DNA from: Clostridia bacterium
Lineage (GTDB): Bacteria; Bacillota; DULZ01
Assembly: GCA_012520135.1 (NCBI GenBank)
Contig: JAAYOX010000252.1
Span: forward strand, 1-22,766
Length of the DNA: 22,766 bases
Direction: 5' to 3'
Shown: positions 14,320 to 21,886 of the stretch, one piece after another
How the letters are laid out: each line of letters starts with the position of its first letter
Numbering within the stretch: the first letter of the stretch is position 1
Program-made: the position numbers and the translations under genes
Notes under the pieces: generated by a model
Told to the model about the DNA's origin: nothing
What the model saw: only the letters and a program-made list of their open reading frames with translations
Database searches by the model: none

Positions 14320-15276
14320 TTGCTGTTCATGAATAGCTCAGGGGACATGATGGCTTTCCGTCTCCAAGACAGTTCCTTTCATTATGAAATTCGTTTAGAA
14401 GGCAATGCGGTGAATAATGTACAATCCTTCCAAGGATGCCTCGTATCCTCAAATAACGCTCACTTATGTCTCTTGGACACGGCAAAAAACTTAAGTTATT
14501 ATCATTGGAAAGGAGTAAAGTGGCAGCGGATTTGCACTTGGCAGCAGGTAGCACCATCCTTTCAGTCGGCTCTTGATCCTTCAGGAATATTTCATTTGAT
14601 AATACCGTCACCGGAAGGAAATCGTCTTTTCAGTTTTCCGGGACAAGAAGAGCAGGAAGCTGATTTACATTTTCTTGAACCCGACTCTTTATTATTGCAG
14701 CTCTATGCTGTAGATCAAGACAATCTACTCCTATTGCGAAAAGAAATCACAGAGTCTGCCTGCTGCATCACTTATTACAACTATAACAGCCCTTCCCACA
14801 CCTGGTCGGAAAAAATCCCTGTAGCCAACCTGCCGTTAGATTGTCAAGATCTGCAATTCTTTTTCTCCCAGGGCATGGTGCATATGACATATTTCACCCC
14901 TGACCGCAACAAAAAACTCCTGAACCTGCTGTCCATAAACGCCGGTTCCGGAGACATCGTTGAACACTGTCTCGGCAAATTATCATCTTCTGTCCTGCCA
15001 CCGGTTATGTCCACCCTAGACGACGACATAATTATCCTGGTTTTGGAACCTAATAACTTAATCTACTGGCGTTCCCGTGACCAGGGGCAAAACTGGACCA
15101 CTAAAGGCGAACTGCCTTGTCCTTGGCCCCTGGAACTGGTCCCGGTCGTTAACCCTCAAAAGGAGATTACTGACTACATAGCTTTGGAAGGCTTTTACGG
15201 CCTCGAGCTCGGCCGGCCGGGCCTATTAACAACCGGGAAACTGCTCAGTCTCAGCCCTTATGGATTATGGTTATAA
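14320..15276 (+). CDS. Beta-rich protein with Asp-box (propeller-like), unknown function
   Basis: A protein of 318 aa (321 if started at GTG 14311). TTG 14320 is preferred because AGGTGA lies 6 bp upstream, while 14311 has no ribosome site. The sequence is a series of short beta strands with aromatic ends (LSYYHWKGVKWQRI, YYNYNSPSHTWSEKI). WRSRDQGQNW near residue 250 is a sialidase-type Asp-box (S-x-D-x-G-x-x-W), a turn found in beta-propellers. No signal peptide or membrane segment is seen. The length suits a five- to six-bladed propeller. It lies in the coat-like gene block and ends in a shared terminator. Binding of a coat or surface partner is inferred. Confidence 0.8.
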   Translation: MLFMNSSGDMMAFRLQDSSFHYEIRLEGNAVNNVQSFQGCLVSSNNAHLCLLDTAKNLSYYHWKGVKWQRICTWQQVAPSFQSALDPSGIFHLIIPSPEGNRLFSFPGQEEQEADLHFLEPDSLLLQLYAVDQDNLLLLRKEITESACCITYYNYNSPSHTWSEKIPVANLPLDCQDLQFFFSQGMVHMTYFTPDRNKKLLNLLSINAGSGDIVEHCLGKLSSSVLPPVMSTLDDDIIILVLEPNNLIYWRSRDQGQNWTTKGELPCPWPLELVPVVNPQKEITDYIALEGFYGLELGRPGLLTTGKLLSLSPYGLWL

Positions 15277-15282
15277 TAAATA

Positions 15283-15326
15283 GGCTGATAATAATTGCTT
15301 AATACGCAAATATTATCAGCCTTATT
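15283..15326. terminator. Bidirectional terminator between convergent genes
   Basis: GGCTGATAATA (15283-15293) and TATTATCAGCC (15311-15321) form a perfect 11-bp stem with a 17-nt loop. TTATT follows on the plus strand. The stops of the propeller-like gene (15276) and the DUF2922 gene (15344) flank it. Confidence 0.75.
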
Positions 15327-15343
15327 CTAACGTTAATAATAGT

Positions 15344-15559
15344 TTAGAACAGTTCTTCCACATCCCTGGTGACCAACCGGGCACTTTCGATGCTTACCAA
15401 GTCACCACCGTTACTGGTAAACACATTGTTGGAGGTAATTAACTCCATCGCTTCCTGAACTTCCTGAGGAGTTAGATCCGTCCTTGGTTCCTGTACGGAA
15501 ATAGTAACCCGGTTACCGTCTTCATTACGAAAAATCATTTCCAATCTGGCATTAGCCAC
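15344..15559 (-). CDS. DUF2922 family small protein
   Basis: A 71-aa protein, MANARLEMIFRNEDGNRVTISVQEPRTDLT, matching the DUF2922 pattern: strand, turn with NEDG, strand, then a V-x-x-AMELI helix and a final RDVEELF. It starts at GTG 15559 behind AAGGAGGTGG. It lies 40 bp after the DUF1659 gene; the two families are usually paired in spore-forming Firmicutes. Molecular function is unknown. Confidence 0.88.
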   Translation of the reverse strand: MANARLEMIFRNEDGNRVTISVQEPRTDLTPQEVQEAMELITSNNVFTSNGGDLVSIESARLVTRDVEELF

Positions 15560-15599
15560 AATTCCACCTCCTTTCCCTTCGAATAATAATAGATGCTAA

Positions 15600-15824
15600 T
15601 TAAACTTCACTGAGGGAATTATTGACAACCAATTGAATATCATTCAAAGGATATTCTTGAAGTCCACTGATAGCTTGGGCGACAGCAAAGACCGATTGGG
15701 CATCTGCTTCAGGTTTAACCCTGTTGTAAGTGCGGGTTTTGATAATGGGATCGCCTTGTTCGGAAGTGCCTACTACTACCACCAACCTTAAAGACGATTC
15801 AGTCGGAACTACGGTTACGGCCAT
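15600..15824 (-). CDS. DUF1659 family small protein
   Basis: A 74-aa protein, MAVTVVPTESSLRLVVVVGT, then KTRTYNRVKPEADAQSVFAVAQAI and a closing LNDIQLVVNNSL. This matches DUF1659, the usual partner of DUF2922. ATG 15824 follows GAGGAGGTGAGG. It is the first gene of the two-gene unit; the promoter must lie in the 400-bp gap shared with the divergent acs gene. Function unknown. Confidence 0.88.
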   Translation of the reverse strand: MAVTVVPTESSLRLVVVVGTSEQGDPIIKTRTYNRVKPEADAQSVFAVAQAISGLQEYPLNDIQLVVNNSLSEV

Positions 15825-15977
15825 CTTTCCTCACCTCCTCTCCGTTTAATTGTCCTCATTGTAATCCCTTGAACCAAATTAGAGAAAAGCCGCCTGGAGC
15901 CGCTACTGTGGTTCTGAAGGTAGTTAACCGGGCCTGGAAGAAGCTTTCTTTCACCGTTAAGAGCTTATAAAGGACGT

Positions 15978-16007
15978 TTGAACTTTTGTACCATTAGTTA
16001 CTATACC
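15978..16007 (+). promoter_or_regulatory. Candidate sigma-A promoter of acs, in a 400-bp gap
   Basis: TTGAAC (15978-15983) and TATACC (16002-16007) are 18 bp apart and would give a leader of about 210 nt ahead of the acetyl-CoA synthetase gene. The 15825-16224 gap also holds a 10-bp palindrome AGAATATTCT and a GGAGGGA followed by an 11-codon ORF that overlaps no known gene. No known riboswitch or T-box motif was recognised. Confidence 0.3.
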
Positions 16008-16224
16008 ATTGACTACCTTTAAACTACTGCTCAGGGCATAAATTTTCCCAATTGCTAGAATATTCTTTAAATGGCTCCCAATTTTAGGTATGCTACAGGT
16101 ACCAGCGGTTTAGGCATCAAGAAATACTAATGGGCTTCCGGGGTCCAAAAAAAGGAGGGAGTGCCTATAAGGCCATTAACCCAATCAATCGCTTGAACAC
16201 TTGAAATTTTGAAAGGAGGCTCTT

Positions 16225-18174
16225 TTGGTGAGTATTGCGGAAGTAACTTTAACAAAAGATGAGCGGATTTTTCACCCTTCTGCCGGGTTTGTGGAGAAAG
16301 CAAATATCAGAGATCTTAGTTTTTACCGGGAAGCTGAGCAAGACTTGGAGGCATTTTGGGCAAAACAGGCGGAGCGACTGGATTGGTTTCAAAAGTGGGA
16401 TAAAGTATTGGATTGGCAGCCGCCCTACGCTAAATGGTTTATTAACGGGAAATTAAACGTAGCATACAATTGCATCGATCGTCATCTTAAAAACGCCCGG
16501 AAGAATAAAGCCGCCCTTATTTGGGAAGGAGAACCTGGAGATTCCCGCATTATCACTTACCAGCAGCTCTATTATGAAGTAAACCGCTTTGCCAACGGAC
16601 TTAAAGAACTGGGAGTCGAAAGGGGCGACCGGGTTACCCTATACATGCCTATGATTCCCGAGTTGGCCATTGCCATGTTGGCCTGCGCCAGGATTGGTGC
16701 ACCACACAGCGTGGTATTCGGCGGTTTTTCAGCAGAAGCATTACGGGAACGGATCAATGACTGCGGAGCCAAAATTGTTGTTACGGCTGACGGGGGATAC
16801 CGCCGGGGCAAACCGGTGCCTTTGAAGCAAAATACCGACGTTGCTTTACAAGACACCCCCACTGTGGAAAAAGTGATCGTGGTGCAACGAGTAGGCGATG
16901 CTTCCCTTTCCCCCATGCAGGAAGGGCGGGACCTTTGGTGGCATGATCTGGTGGAAAACCAGCCCATTCATTGTCCTCCCGAAGAAATGGATGCCGAGGA
17001 TATCCTATTTATTCTCTACACCAGCGGTTCCACCGGAAAACCGAAAGGGGTCCAACATACTACCGGCGGTTATTTAACCGGAGTATCCACTACCCACGAG
17101 CTGGTATTCGACCTGAAAGAAGATGACATCTATTTCTGCACCGCAGACATCGGCTGGATTACCGGGCACAGTTATCAAGTATACGGTCCCCTGGCAAACG
17201 GTGCTACTTCGGTCATGTACGAAGGAGGCCCTGATTATCCGGCCAGAGACCGTTTCTGGGCCATTGTGGAAAAGTTCGGCGTGACTATTTTTTACACGGC
17301 ACCCACCGCCATCCGTTCTTTTATGAAATGGGGCGATCAGTGGCCGCAAAGAAGGGACCTTTCTACGCTACGGCTGTTGGGAACCGTCGGAGAACCCATT
17401 AATCCGGAAGCTTGGATGTGGTACCACAAAAATATCGGCAAGGAAAAATGTCCAATTGTGGACACCTGGTGGCAAACTGAAACCGGAATGATTTTAATTT
17501 CTCCCGTCCCAGGGGTTATTCCCTGTAAGCCAGGTTCCGCTACCCGACCCCTTCCCGGTATTGTTGCCGACGTGTTAGATAACGAAGGAAATCCGGTACC
17601 ACCCAACACTCAAGGCTATTTGGTCATCAAGACTCCTTGGCCGGCCATGCTGCGGACTCTTTACAATGATGATGCCCGCTACGTAGATACTTACTGGACT
17701 CGTTATGAAGGAATTTATTTCACCGGTGATGCCGCCACTAAGGATGAGGACGGCTATTTCTGGGTCATCGGCCGGGTAGATGATGTAATTAACGTTTCCG
17801 GACACCGGATAGGTACCGCCGAAATCGAAAGCTGCTTGGTAGAGCATCCTGCCGTAGCGGAAGCTGCCGTCATCGGCAAACCCCATGAAGTTAAGGGGCA
17901 AACAGTAGTAGCCTTCGTCACTTTAAGAGAAGGCTTCGAAGGCACTGAAGATTTGGTGGCTACCTTGAAGGCTCATGTGGCCAAAAAAATCGGTGCTTTA
18001 GCCAGACCGGAAGACATCCTCTTTACAGCTGAATTACCTAAAACCAGAAGCGGTAAGATTATGCGCCGGTTACTCAGAGACATTGCCGAAGGCAAGGCCC
18101 TGGGCGATACCACTACTTTGGCCGATCCCGGTGTGGTTGCCAGTTTGAAAGAAAAATACGGTGACGAAGGATAA
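16225..18174 (+). CDS. acs: Acetyl-CoA synthetase (AMP-forming)
   Basis: A 649-aa ANL-superfamily enzyme making acetyl-CoA from acetate, CoA and ATP via acetyl-AMP in the cytosol. Seen in order: the P-loop-like YTSGSTGKPKG (about 264-274), the acyl/AMP site DTWWQTETGM (about 413-422), YFTGD with IGRVDDVINVSGHR, and the C-terminal catalytic lysine in TRSGKIMRR (K611 in this numbering), the site acetylated in Salmonella Acs. Length matches Acs (about 650). AAAGGAGG fits either TTG 16225 or, with better spacing, GTG 16228. It is 37 bp from the DUF4212 gene, forming an acetate uptake-and-activation operon. Confidence 0.97.
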   Translation: MVSIAEVTLTKDERIFHPSAGFVEKANIRDLSFYREAEQDLEAFWAKQAERLDWFQKWDKVLDWQPPYAKWFINGKLNVAYNCIDRHLKNARKNKAALIWEGEPGDSRIITYQQLYYEVNRFANGLKELGVERGDRVTLYMPMIPELAIAMLACARIGAPHSVVFGGFSAEALRERINDCGAKIVVTADGGYRRGKPVPLKQNTDVALQDTPTVEKVIVVQRVGDASLSPMQEGRDLWWHDLVENQPIHCPPEEMDAEDILFILYTSGSTGKPKGVQHTTGGYLTGVSTTHELVFDLKEDDIYFCTADIGWITGHSYQVYGPLANGATSVMYEGGPDYPARDRFWAIVEKFGVTIFYTAPTAIRSFMKWGDQWPQRRDLSTLRLLGTVGEPINPEAWMWYHKNIGKEKCPIVDTWWQTETGMILISPVPGVIPCKPGSATRPLPGIVADVLDNEGNPVPPNTQGYLVIKTPWPAMLRTLYNDDARYVDTYWTRYEGIYFTGDAATKDEDGYFWVIGRVDDVINVSGHRIGTAEIESCLVEHPAVAEAAVIGKPHEVKGQTVVAFVTLREGFEGTEDLVATLKAHVAKKIGALARPEDILFTAELPKTRSGKIMRRLLRDIAEGKALGDTTTLADPGVVASLKEKYGDEG

Positions 18175-18211
18175 GTCGCCTTTAAGCTAACCTCAAAGGA
18201 GGGATTAAGGA

Positions 18212-18544
18212 ATGGACGTTCAGACCCCATTGCCAAAAGGTCAAGAAAGCGCGAAAGCCACCGGCTATATTAGTTTTTTCAGTCCTGCCAGTGAAGGCAT
18301 GCGGGCAGAAACCCGTCTCATAAGCATCATCGTTATCGTTTGGGCGGTAATGGTCTACATTATGCCGGTTCTGTTAATTATCTTTGCGGAAAACCCGGAG
18401 GGAGCCAGCTTCCTGACTCGGGCCAAGTTTTTGGGCTTTCCCTTCCATTATTGGTATGCTACCCAGTTTACCACTATAGGCTTTGTCTTGTTATGCACCA
18501 TTTTCAGCTACTTCATTGACAAAGTCTACGCTAAATACCGGTAA
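18212..18544 (+). CDS. DUF4212 small subunit of sodium:solute symporter
   Basis: A 110-aa membrane protein with two predicted transmembrane helices (about 34-58, IISIIVIVWAVMVYIMPVLLIIF-like, and about 80-104, TTIGFVLLCTIFSYFI). The conserved FPFHYWYATQF between them is typical of DUF4212. This small subunit accompanies the VC2705-type sodium:solute symporter, whose gene follows after 29 bp. AAAGGAGGGA precedes ATG 18212. It is assigned to acetate or another short-chain acid by its place between acs and the symporter. Confidence 0.93.
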   Translation: MDVQTPLPKGQESAKATGYISFFSPASEGMRAETRLISIIVIVWAVMVYIMPVLLIIFAENPEGASFLTRAKFLGFPFHYWYATQFTTIGFVLLCTIFSYFIDKVYAKYR

Positions 18545-18573
18545 ACAGCACAATAAAAGATAGGGGGGATATT

Positions 18574-20079
18574 ATGGAATTCACAGGGCTTACGCCTGGA
18601 TTTAAACTGGCACCGGCCATTATCCTTTTTGCAGTACTAGCCAGTTTTATCGTAGTCGGATTAACCTCCAAAGTGCAAGAAATGGAGGGCTACTGGGTAG
18701 CAGGACGCTCCATCGGACCCGTCCAAAACGGGATGGCTATCGCCAGTAACTGGATGAGTGCTGCCAGCTTCATGGGCGTTCCCGGCATTCTATACATGCA
18801 GGGTTACTTCGGCGTAGGTTATGTAGTAGGATGGACCGGAGGCTACGTGCTTTTGCTGATGCTTTTTGCCGGGCAAATTCGTCGCTTCGGTAAATACACG
18901 GCCCCTGACTTTGTAGGGGACCGGTATTACTCCAACTGGGCCAGGGGACTGGCGGCGACAATCACTTTGATTCTCAGCACTTTTTATATTACCGGTCAGT
19001 ACAAAGGTATCGGCATGATGTTTGAATGGATTTTCGGCTGGACCTATGAAACCTCCGTTATTATCGGTACTGTTCTAGTGCTGTTTTATGTACTGATCTC
19101 CGGAATGCTGGGCGTTACCAAGAACCAGGTGGTGCAGTATATCATTCTGATTCTTGCTTTCTTGTTTCCTTTGTTCTTCATTGCCGGTCAGATGGGATAT
19201 TTCCCGCTGGTACCCCAAATCAGTTATGGGGCCGCTGCTTACAAAGCCATGGAATTAGACCCCAACTTTGCTTTACCGTGGGCGGTGAAAGGCCCTTACC
19301 AGTGGATCGCGTTGACATTTACCCTGATGGTGGGTACTTGCGGTTTGCCTCACGTTTTGACCCGTTTTTATACTACTCCCGATGCAAAAACCGCTCGCTG
19401 GTCAGTACCCTGGGGCCTTTTCTTCATCCTGCTGCTATATTGGAGTGCCCCTGCTTATACAGCTTTCGCCAAGTTGCTTAATCCGGACGGAGGCCAGGCC
19501 ATCGCCGACGTGATCATTATCAGCGCCGCTGAATTGGCTCGACTGCCTCAATGGTTTATCGGCTTTTTGGCTGCCGGTGCCGTTTCCGCCGGTTTCAGCA
19601 CCGTCTCCGGCCTTTTAATGGCTGCTGCTGCCGCCGTCTCCCATGATATTTACCACCGGATCCTTAAACCTGACGCCACTCCTAAGCAGCAAATGATCGT
19701 AGCCCGGGCGACGACAGTGGTACTGGCACTTGTTGTTATTCTGATTGCTTTAAAGCCCCCGGCTCTAATCGCCCAACTGGTAGCTATGGCCTTTGCCATT
19801 GCCGGTAGCACTTTCTTCCCCACCCTGCTTTTAGGTATCTGGTGGGGACGGGCGACTAAACAAGGGGCTATTGCAGGCATGTTGGTAGGACTGGTAATAT
19901 CCTTGTCCGCTTTGTTCTTTGATCATGTTCCTTTTATTGCCCAATGGGTACCTTATGTGGGCTCCGCTTTCATCGCAGCACCTTTGAACCTCCTGGTGAA
20001 TGTCGTAGTATCACTGATGACACCACCGCCTCCGCAAGAGGTGCAGGACTTGCTGCATCAGGTTCACCTGTCTTCCTAG
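18574..20079 (+). CDS. Sodium:solute symporter (VC2705/ActP-like), probable acetate uptake
   Basis: A 501-aa integral membrane transporter of the SSS family with about 13 hydrophobic helices. It carries the family signature around YWVAGRSIGPVQNGMAIASNWMSAASF (residues about 40-65) and GTCGLPHVLTRFYTT (about 250-264). It pairs with the DUF4212 subunit and lies in the acs operon, so sodium-coupled acetate uptake is the best guess; other monocarboxylates are possible. AGGGGGG precedes ATG 18574. The TAG stop is followed directly by a strong terminator. Confidence 0.93.
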   Translation: MEFTGLTPGFKLAPAIILFAVLASFIVVGLTSKVQEMEGYWVAGRSIGPVQNGMAIASNWMSAASFMGVPGILYMQGYFGVGYVVGWTGGYVLLLMLFAGQIRRFGKYTAPDFVGDRYYSNWARGLAATITLILSTFYITGQYKGIGMMFEWIFGWTYETSVIIGTVLVLFYVLISGMLGVTKNQVVQYIILILAFLFPLFFIAGQMGYFPLVPQISYGAAAYKAMELDPNFALPWAVKGPYQWIALTFTLMVGTCGLPHVLTRFYTTPDAKTARWSVPWGLFFILLLYWSAPAYTAFAKLLNPDGGQAIADVIIISAAELARLPQWFIGFLAAGAVSAGFSTVSGLLMAAAAAVSHDIYHRILKPDATPKQQMIVARATTVVLALVVILIALKPPALIAQLVAMAFAIAGSTFFPTLLLGIWWGRATKQGAIAGMLVGLVISLSALFFDHVPFIAQWVPYVGSAFIAAPLNLLVNVVVSLMTPPPPQEVQDLLHQVHLSS

Positions 20080-20090
20080 TAAGCGAAAAA

Positions 20091-20127
20091 GAGCCAAGAG
20101 AAGCCACGTTTCTCTTGGCTCTTATTT
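20091..20127. terminator. Bidirectional terminator between the symporter and lgt
   Basis: GAGCCAAGAGAA (20091-20102) and TTCTCTTGGCTC (20110-20121) form a perfect 12-bp stem with a 7-nt loop, followed by TTATTTTT on the plus strand and preceded by AAAAA (TTTTT on minus). It serves both convergent genes. Confidence 0.9.
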
Positions 20128-20133
20128 TTGGTT

Positions 20134-20901
20134 TCAGACCTTTGCTTCTTGTCTTCTAATATATTGGAAACCGATTACTGCTACCAGAATCAAGCTAAGG
20201 CTTACCAATTGAGCAATTCTGAAGGGACCCAGCATCAGACTGTCGGTCCGAAGACCTTCTATGAAAAACCTGCCCAAAGAATACAGAGCCAAATAAGCGA
20301 AGAATACCCTTCCTCGATGTTTCACCGGCTTTTGCCGGTACCAGAGGAGAAACAGAAAAACGGATAAGTTCCATAACGACTCATACAAAAAGGTGGGGTG
20401 ATAATACTGACCTTGGATGAACATCCCATCTTGAATAAATTGGGGAAAACGACCGATGAACTCCTGGCTGACCACGCCACCATGGGCCTCTTGGTTGAAG
20501 AAATTTCCCCAACGACCGATAGCCTGTCCCAGGATAATGCTGGGTGCCGCTATGTCAGCTAATTGCCAAAAAGACAATTTCCGCTTCCTGATGTAGAAAA
20601 TACCGGCTAACAAGCCTCCTAAGAGTCCACCATGGATAGCCAATCCTCCATGCCAAACGGCGACAATCTCCAGCCAATTACCGGCATACCGCTCCCATTC
20701 AAAAACTACATAGTAAAGGCGTGCCCCGACAAAAGCTGCCGGCACCGCCACAAGTACCAGGTTAAGAATGTGATCGGGATCCAGTTTCTGTCTTTTGGCT
20801 TCTCCCATGGCCAGAAGAGTAGCGATGATGATAGCCGAAGAAATAATGATCCCATACCAGTAAATCTTTAGTGAGCCTATTTGTAAAGCGATAGGGTTCA
20901 T
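20134..20901 (-). CDS. lgt: Prolipoprotein diacylglyceryl transferase
   Basis: A 255-aa seven-helix membrane enzyme that transfers diacylglycerol from phosphatidylglycerol to the lipobox Cys of preprolipoproteins. The Lgt signature GRWGNFFNQEAHG is at 129-141; the HGG block (WHGGLAIHGGLLGG, 83-96) contains the conserved His90, and FFIEGLRTDSL lies near the C-terminus. Length is normal. ATG 20901 follows AAAAAGGATG. A sigma-A-like promoter (TTGATT, 17 bp, CATAAT) lies at 20937-20965. Confidence 0.97.
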   Translation of the reverse strand: MNPIALQIGSLKIYWYGIIISSAIIIATLLAMGEAKRQKLDPDHILNLVLVAVPAAFVGARLYYVVFEWERYAGNWLEIVAVWHGGLAIHGGLLGGLLAGIFYIRKRKLSFWQLADIAAPSIILGQAIGRWGNFFNQEAHGGVVSQEFIGRFPQFIQDGMFIQGQYYHPTFLYESLWNLSVFLFLLWYRQKPVKHRGRVFFAYLALYSLGRFFIEGLRTDSLMLGPFRIAQLVSLSLILVAVIGFQYIRRQEAKV

Positions 20902-20936
20902 GATTTTACCATCCTTTTTCCAATCCTATAGACTAT

Positions 20937-20965
20937 ATTATGTGCTAAAGATTGGGTAAAATCAA
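20937..20965 (-). promoter_or_regulatory. Candidate sigma-A promoter of lgt
   Basis: On the minus strand TTGATT (20965-20960) and CATAAT (20942-20937) have the ideal 17-bp spacing and end 35 bp before the lgt start codon. No other gene lies between. Confidence 0.5.
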
Positions 20966-21003
20966 CAAACCCTATAGGTATTCTTATCTGATTATCAGTA
21001 TCG

Positions 21004-21201
21004 CTAGTTAATAACCGGAACAGACATCTTGGTTATAGGGTTTTTTTTACCCTGCAGTCTCATGTAGTCAACGACAAGAAGGTCCAGTTCGCAGCTCTTC
21101 AGGTAAACCTCCTGATCCTGTAATGACTTCTTTTGAGCCACCAGCTTGGCTAATTCCGCTTTCTTTTTATTAATAACGGAATGCAAGCTTTTGGAATTCA
21201 T
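21004..21201 (-). CDS. Spo0E-like sporulation regulatory phosphatase
   Basis: A 65-aa helical protein with N-terminal coiled-coil-like heptads (INKKKAELAKLVAQKKSLQDQEV) and SCELDLLVVDYMR, matching the Spo0E signature S-x-x-L/E-D-x-L-I/V-x-x-Y. Spo0E-family proteins remove phosphate from Spo0A~P and so delay sporulation. The 65-aa length fits the short members. A GGGGTG ribosome site precedes ATG 21201. A Spo0A-box candidate (TGTCGAA) lies 67-73 bp upstream, which would make a feedback loop. Family call rests on the short motif and helical pattern. Confidence 0.72.
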   Translation of the reverse strand: MNSKSLHSVINKKKAELAKLVAQKKSLQDQEVYLKSCELDLLVVDYMRLQGKKNPITKMSVPVIN

Positions 21202-21215
21202 GCGGTTTCACCCCT

Positions 21216-21274
21216 AACTACTATATTTTGTATATGCCTAAAGCTTGTCCATCCTATATATAGTAGTTTCGACA
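21216..21274 (-). promoter_or_regulatory. Candidate Spo0A box and inverted repeat ahead of the Spo0E-like gene
   Basis: TGTCGAA, the core of the Spo0A box, is at 21274-21268 on the minus strand. It is followed by a TATATATAGG stretch usable as -10. The arms AACTACTATAT (21216-21226 on plus) and ATATAGTAGTT (21258-21268) form a perfect 11-bp inverted repeat around the presumed start site. Nothing else is recognised in 21202-21482 apart from the promoter listed for the next gene. Confidence 0.4.
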
Positions 21275-21417
21275 CGATTTGGAAAATTCCTTGTATTTTT
21301 TACTAAAATTTTCTAACAAACAGAAAATATCTGAAAATGTTTGCATTAGTTGCATTTTTCCGTAATTTGAGGTTAATTATGGAAGTTAATTCCGGTACCA
21401 TTTTAAACTAACTTGCA

Positions 21418-21423
21418 TATAAT
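21418..21423 (+). promoter_or_regulatory. Candidate -10 box of the YbaB-like gene
   Basis: TATAAT preceded by TTGCA gives a near extended -10, about 65 bp ahead of the YbaB-like start. No good -35 box lies 16-18 bp upstream, so the promoter is weak or needs an activator. Confidence 0.4.
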
Positions 21424-21488
21424 GAAGAGATTCCAATTGCAACAGCAGGACTTGAATTTAAATCCCTGCTAAACAAGGAGGTATGCTA

Positions 21489-21809
21489 ATGGATCAAGGG
21501 TTTGCCCAACTGTTAGAACAAGCTCTGAAGTTAAGAGAAAACCTTGATGAACTAAAAGTAGAGTTGGCATCCAAAAAATTGCAAGTAACCGCCGGTGACG
21601 GAGAAGTAATCCTTGTTCTGAACGGATTACAAGAAGTGGTGGACATTACAATCAATATTGAGGGAATATCTGAAAGGCAAAGACAACGTCTGGAAATGCT
21701 GTTGAAACGTGCCATTAACCAGGGAATTGCCAAGACCAGAGACGTAGCAAGCCAGGAATTGTCCAATTATACCGGCTTCAATCTTTCATTTCTCAACGGA
21801 CTGTTTTAG
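21489..21809 (+). CDS. YbaB/EbfC-family nucleoid-associated protein (orphan copy)
   Basis: A 106-aa protein starting MDQGFAQLLEQALKLREN at ATG 21489, 7 bp after AAGGAGG; ATG 21483 is closer than usual. It has the YbaB order: N-terminal helix with LDELKVELASKKLQVTAGDGEV, beta strands VILVLNGLQEVVDITIN, and a C-terminal helix LLKRAINQGIAKTRDVASQEL. The (T/S)AGDG turn and VTIxx strand fit the family, which forms DNA-binding dimers. Usual ybaB lies between dnaX and recR; here it is alone ahead of a protease gene, so it is likely a paralogue. TAG stop, then a 13-bp inverted repeat. Confidence 0.85.
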   Translation: MDQGFAQLLEQALKLRENLDELKVELASKKLQVTAGDGEVILVLNGLQEVVDITINIEGISERQRQRLEMLLKRAINQGIAKTRDVASQELSNYTGFNLSFLNGLF

Positions 21810-21821
21810 ATTCTCACCTTT

Positions 21822-21877
21822 TCTCCTTTCATTGAATAAATATATACCAAGTTTCTGCTAATTGCAATGAAAGGAGA
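21822..21877 (+). promoter_or_regulatory. Perfect 13-bp inverted repeat covering the protease ribosome site
   Basis: TCTCCTTTCATTG (21822-21834) and CAATGAAAGGAGA (21865-21877) are perfect inverted repeats with a 30-nt loop. The right arm contains AAGGAG (21871-21876), the ribosome site of the protease gene, so the folded transcript would hide it. No T-run follows, so a terminator is less likely. Confidence 0.6.
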
Positions 21878-21886
21878 CCAACCCGG

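Noticed and set aside
16148..16194. 11-codon leader peptide ahead of acs
   Set aside because: A GTG ORF follows GGAGGGA, but the spacing of about two bases is too short and no attenuator structure follows.
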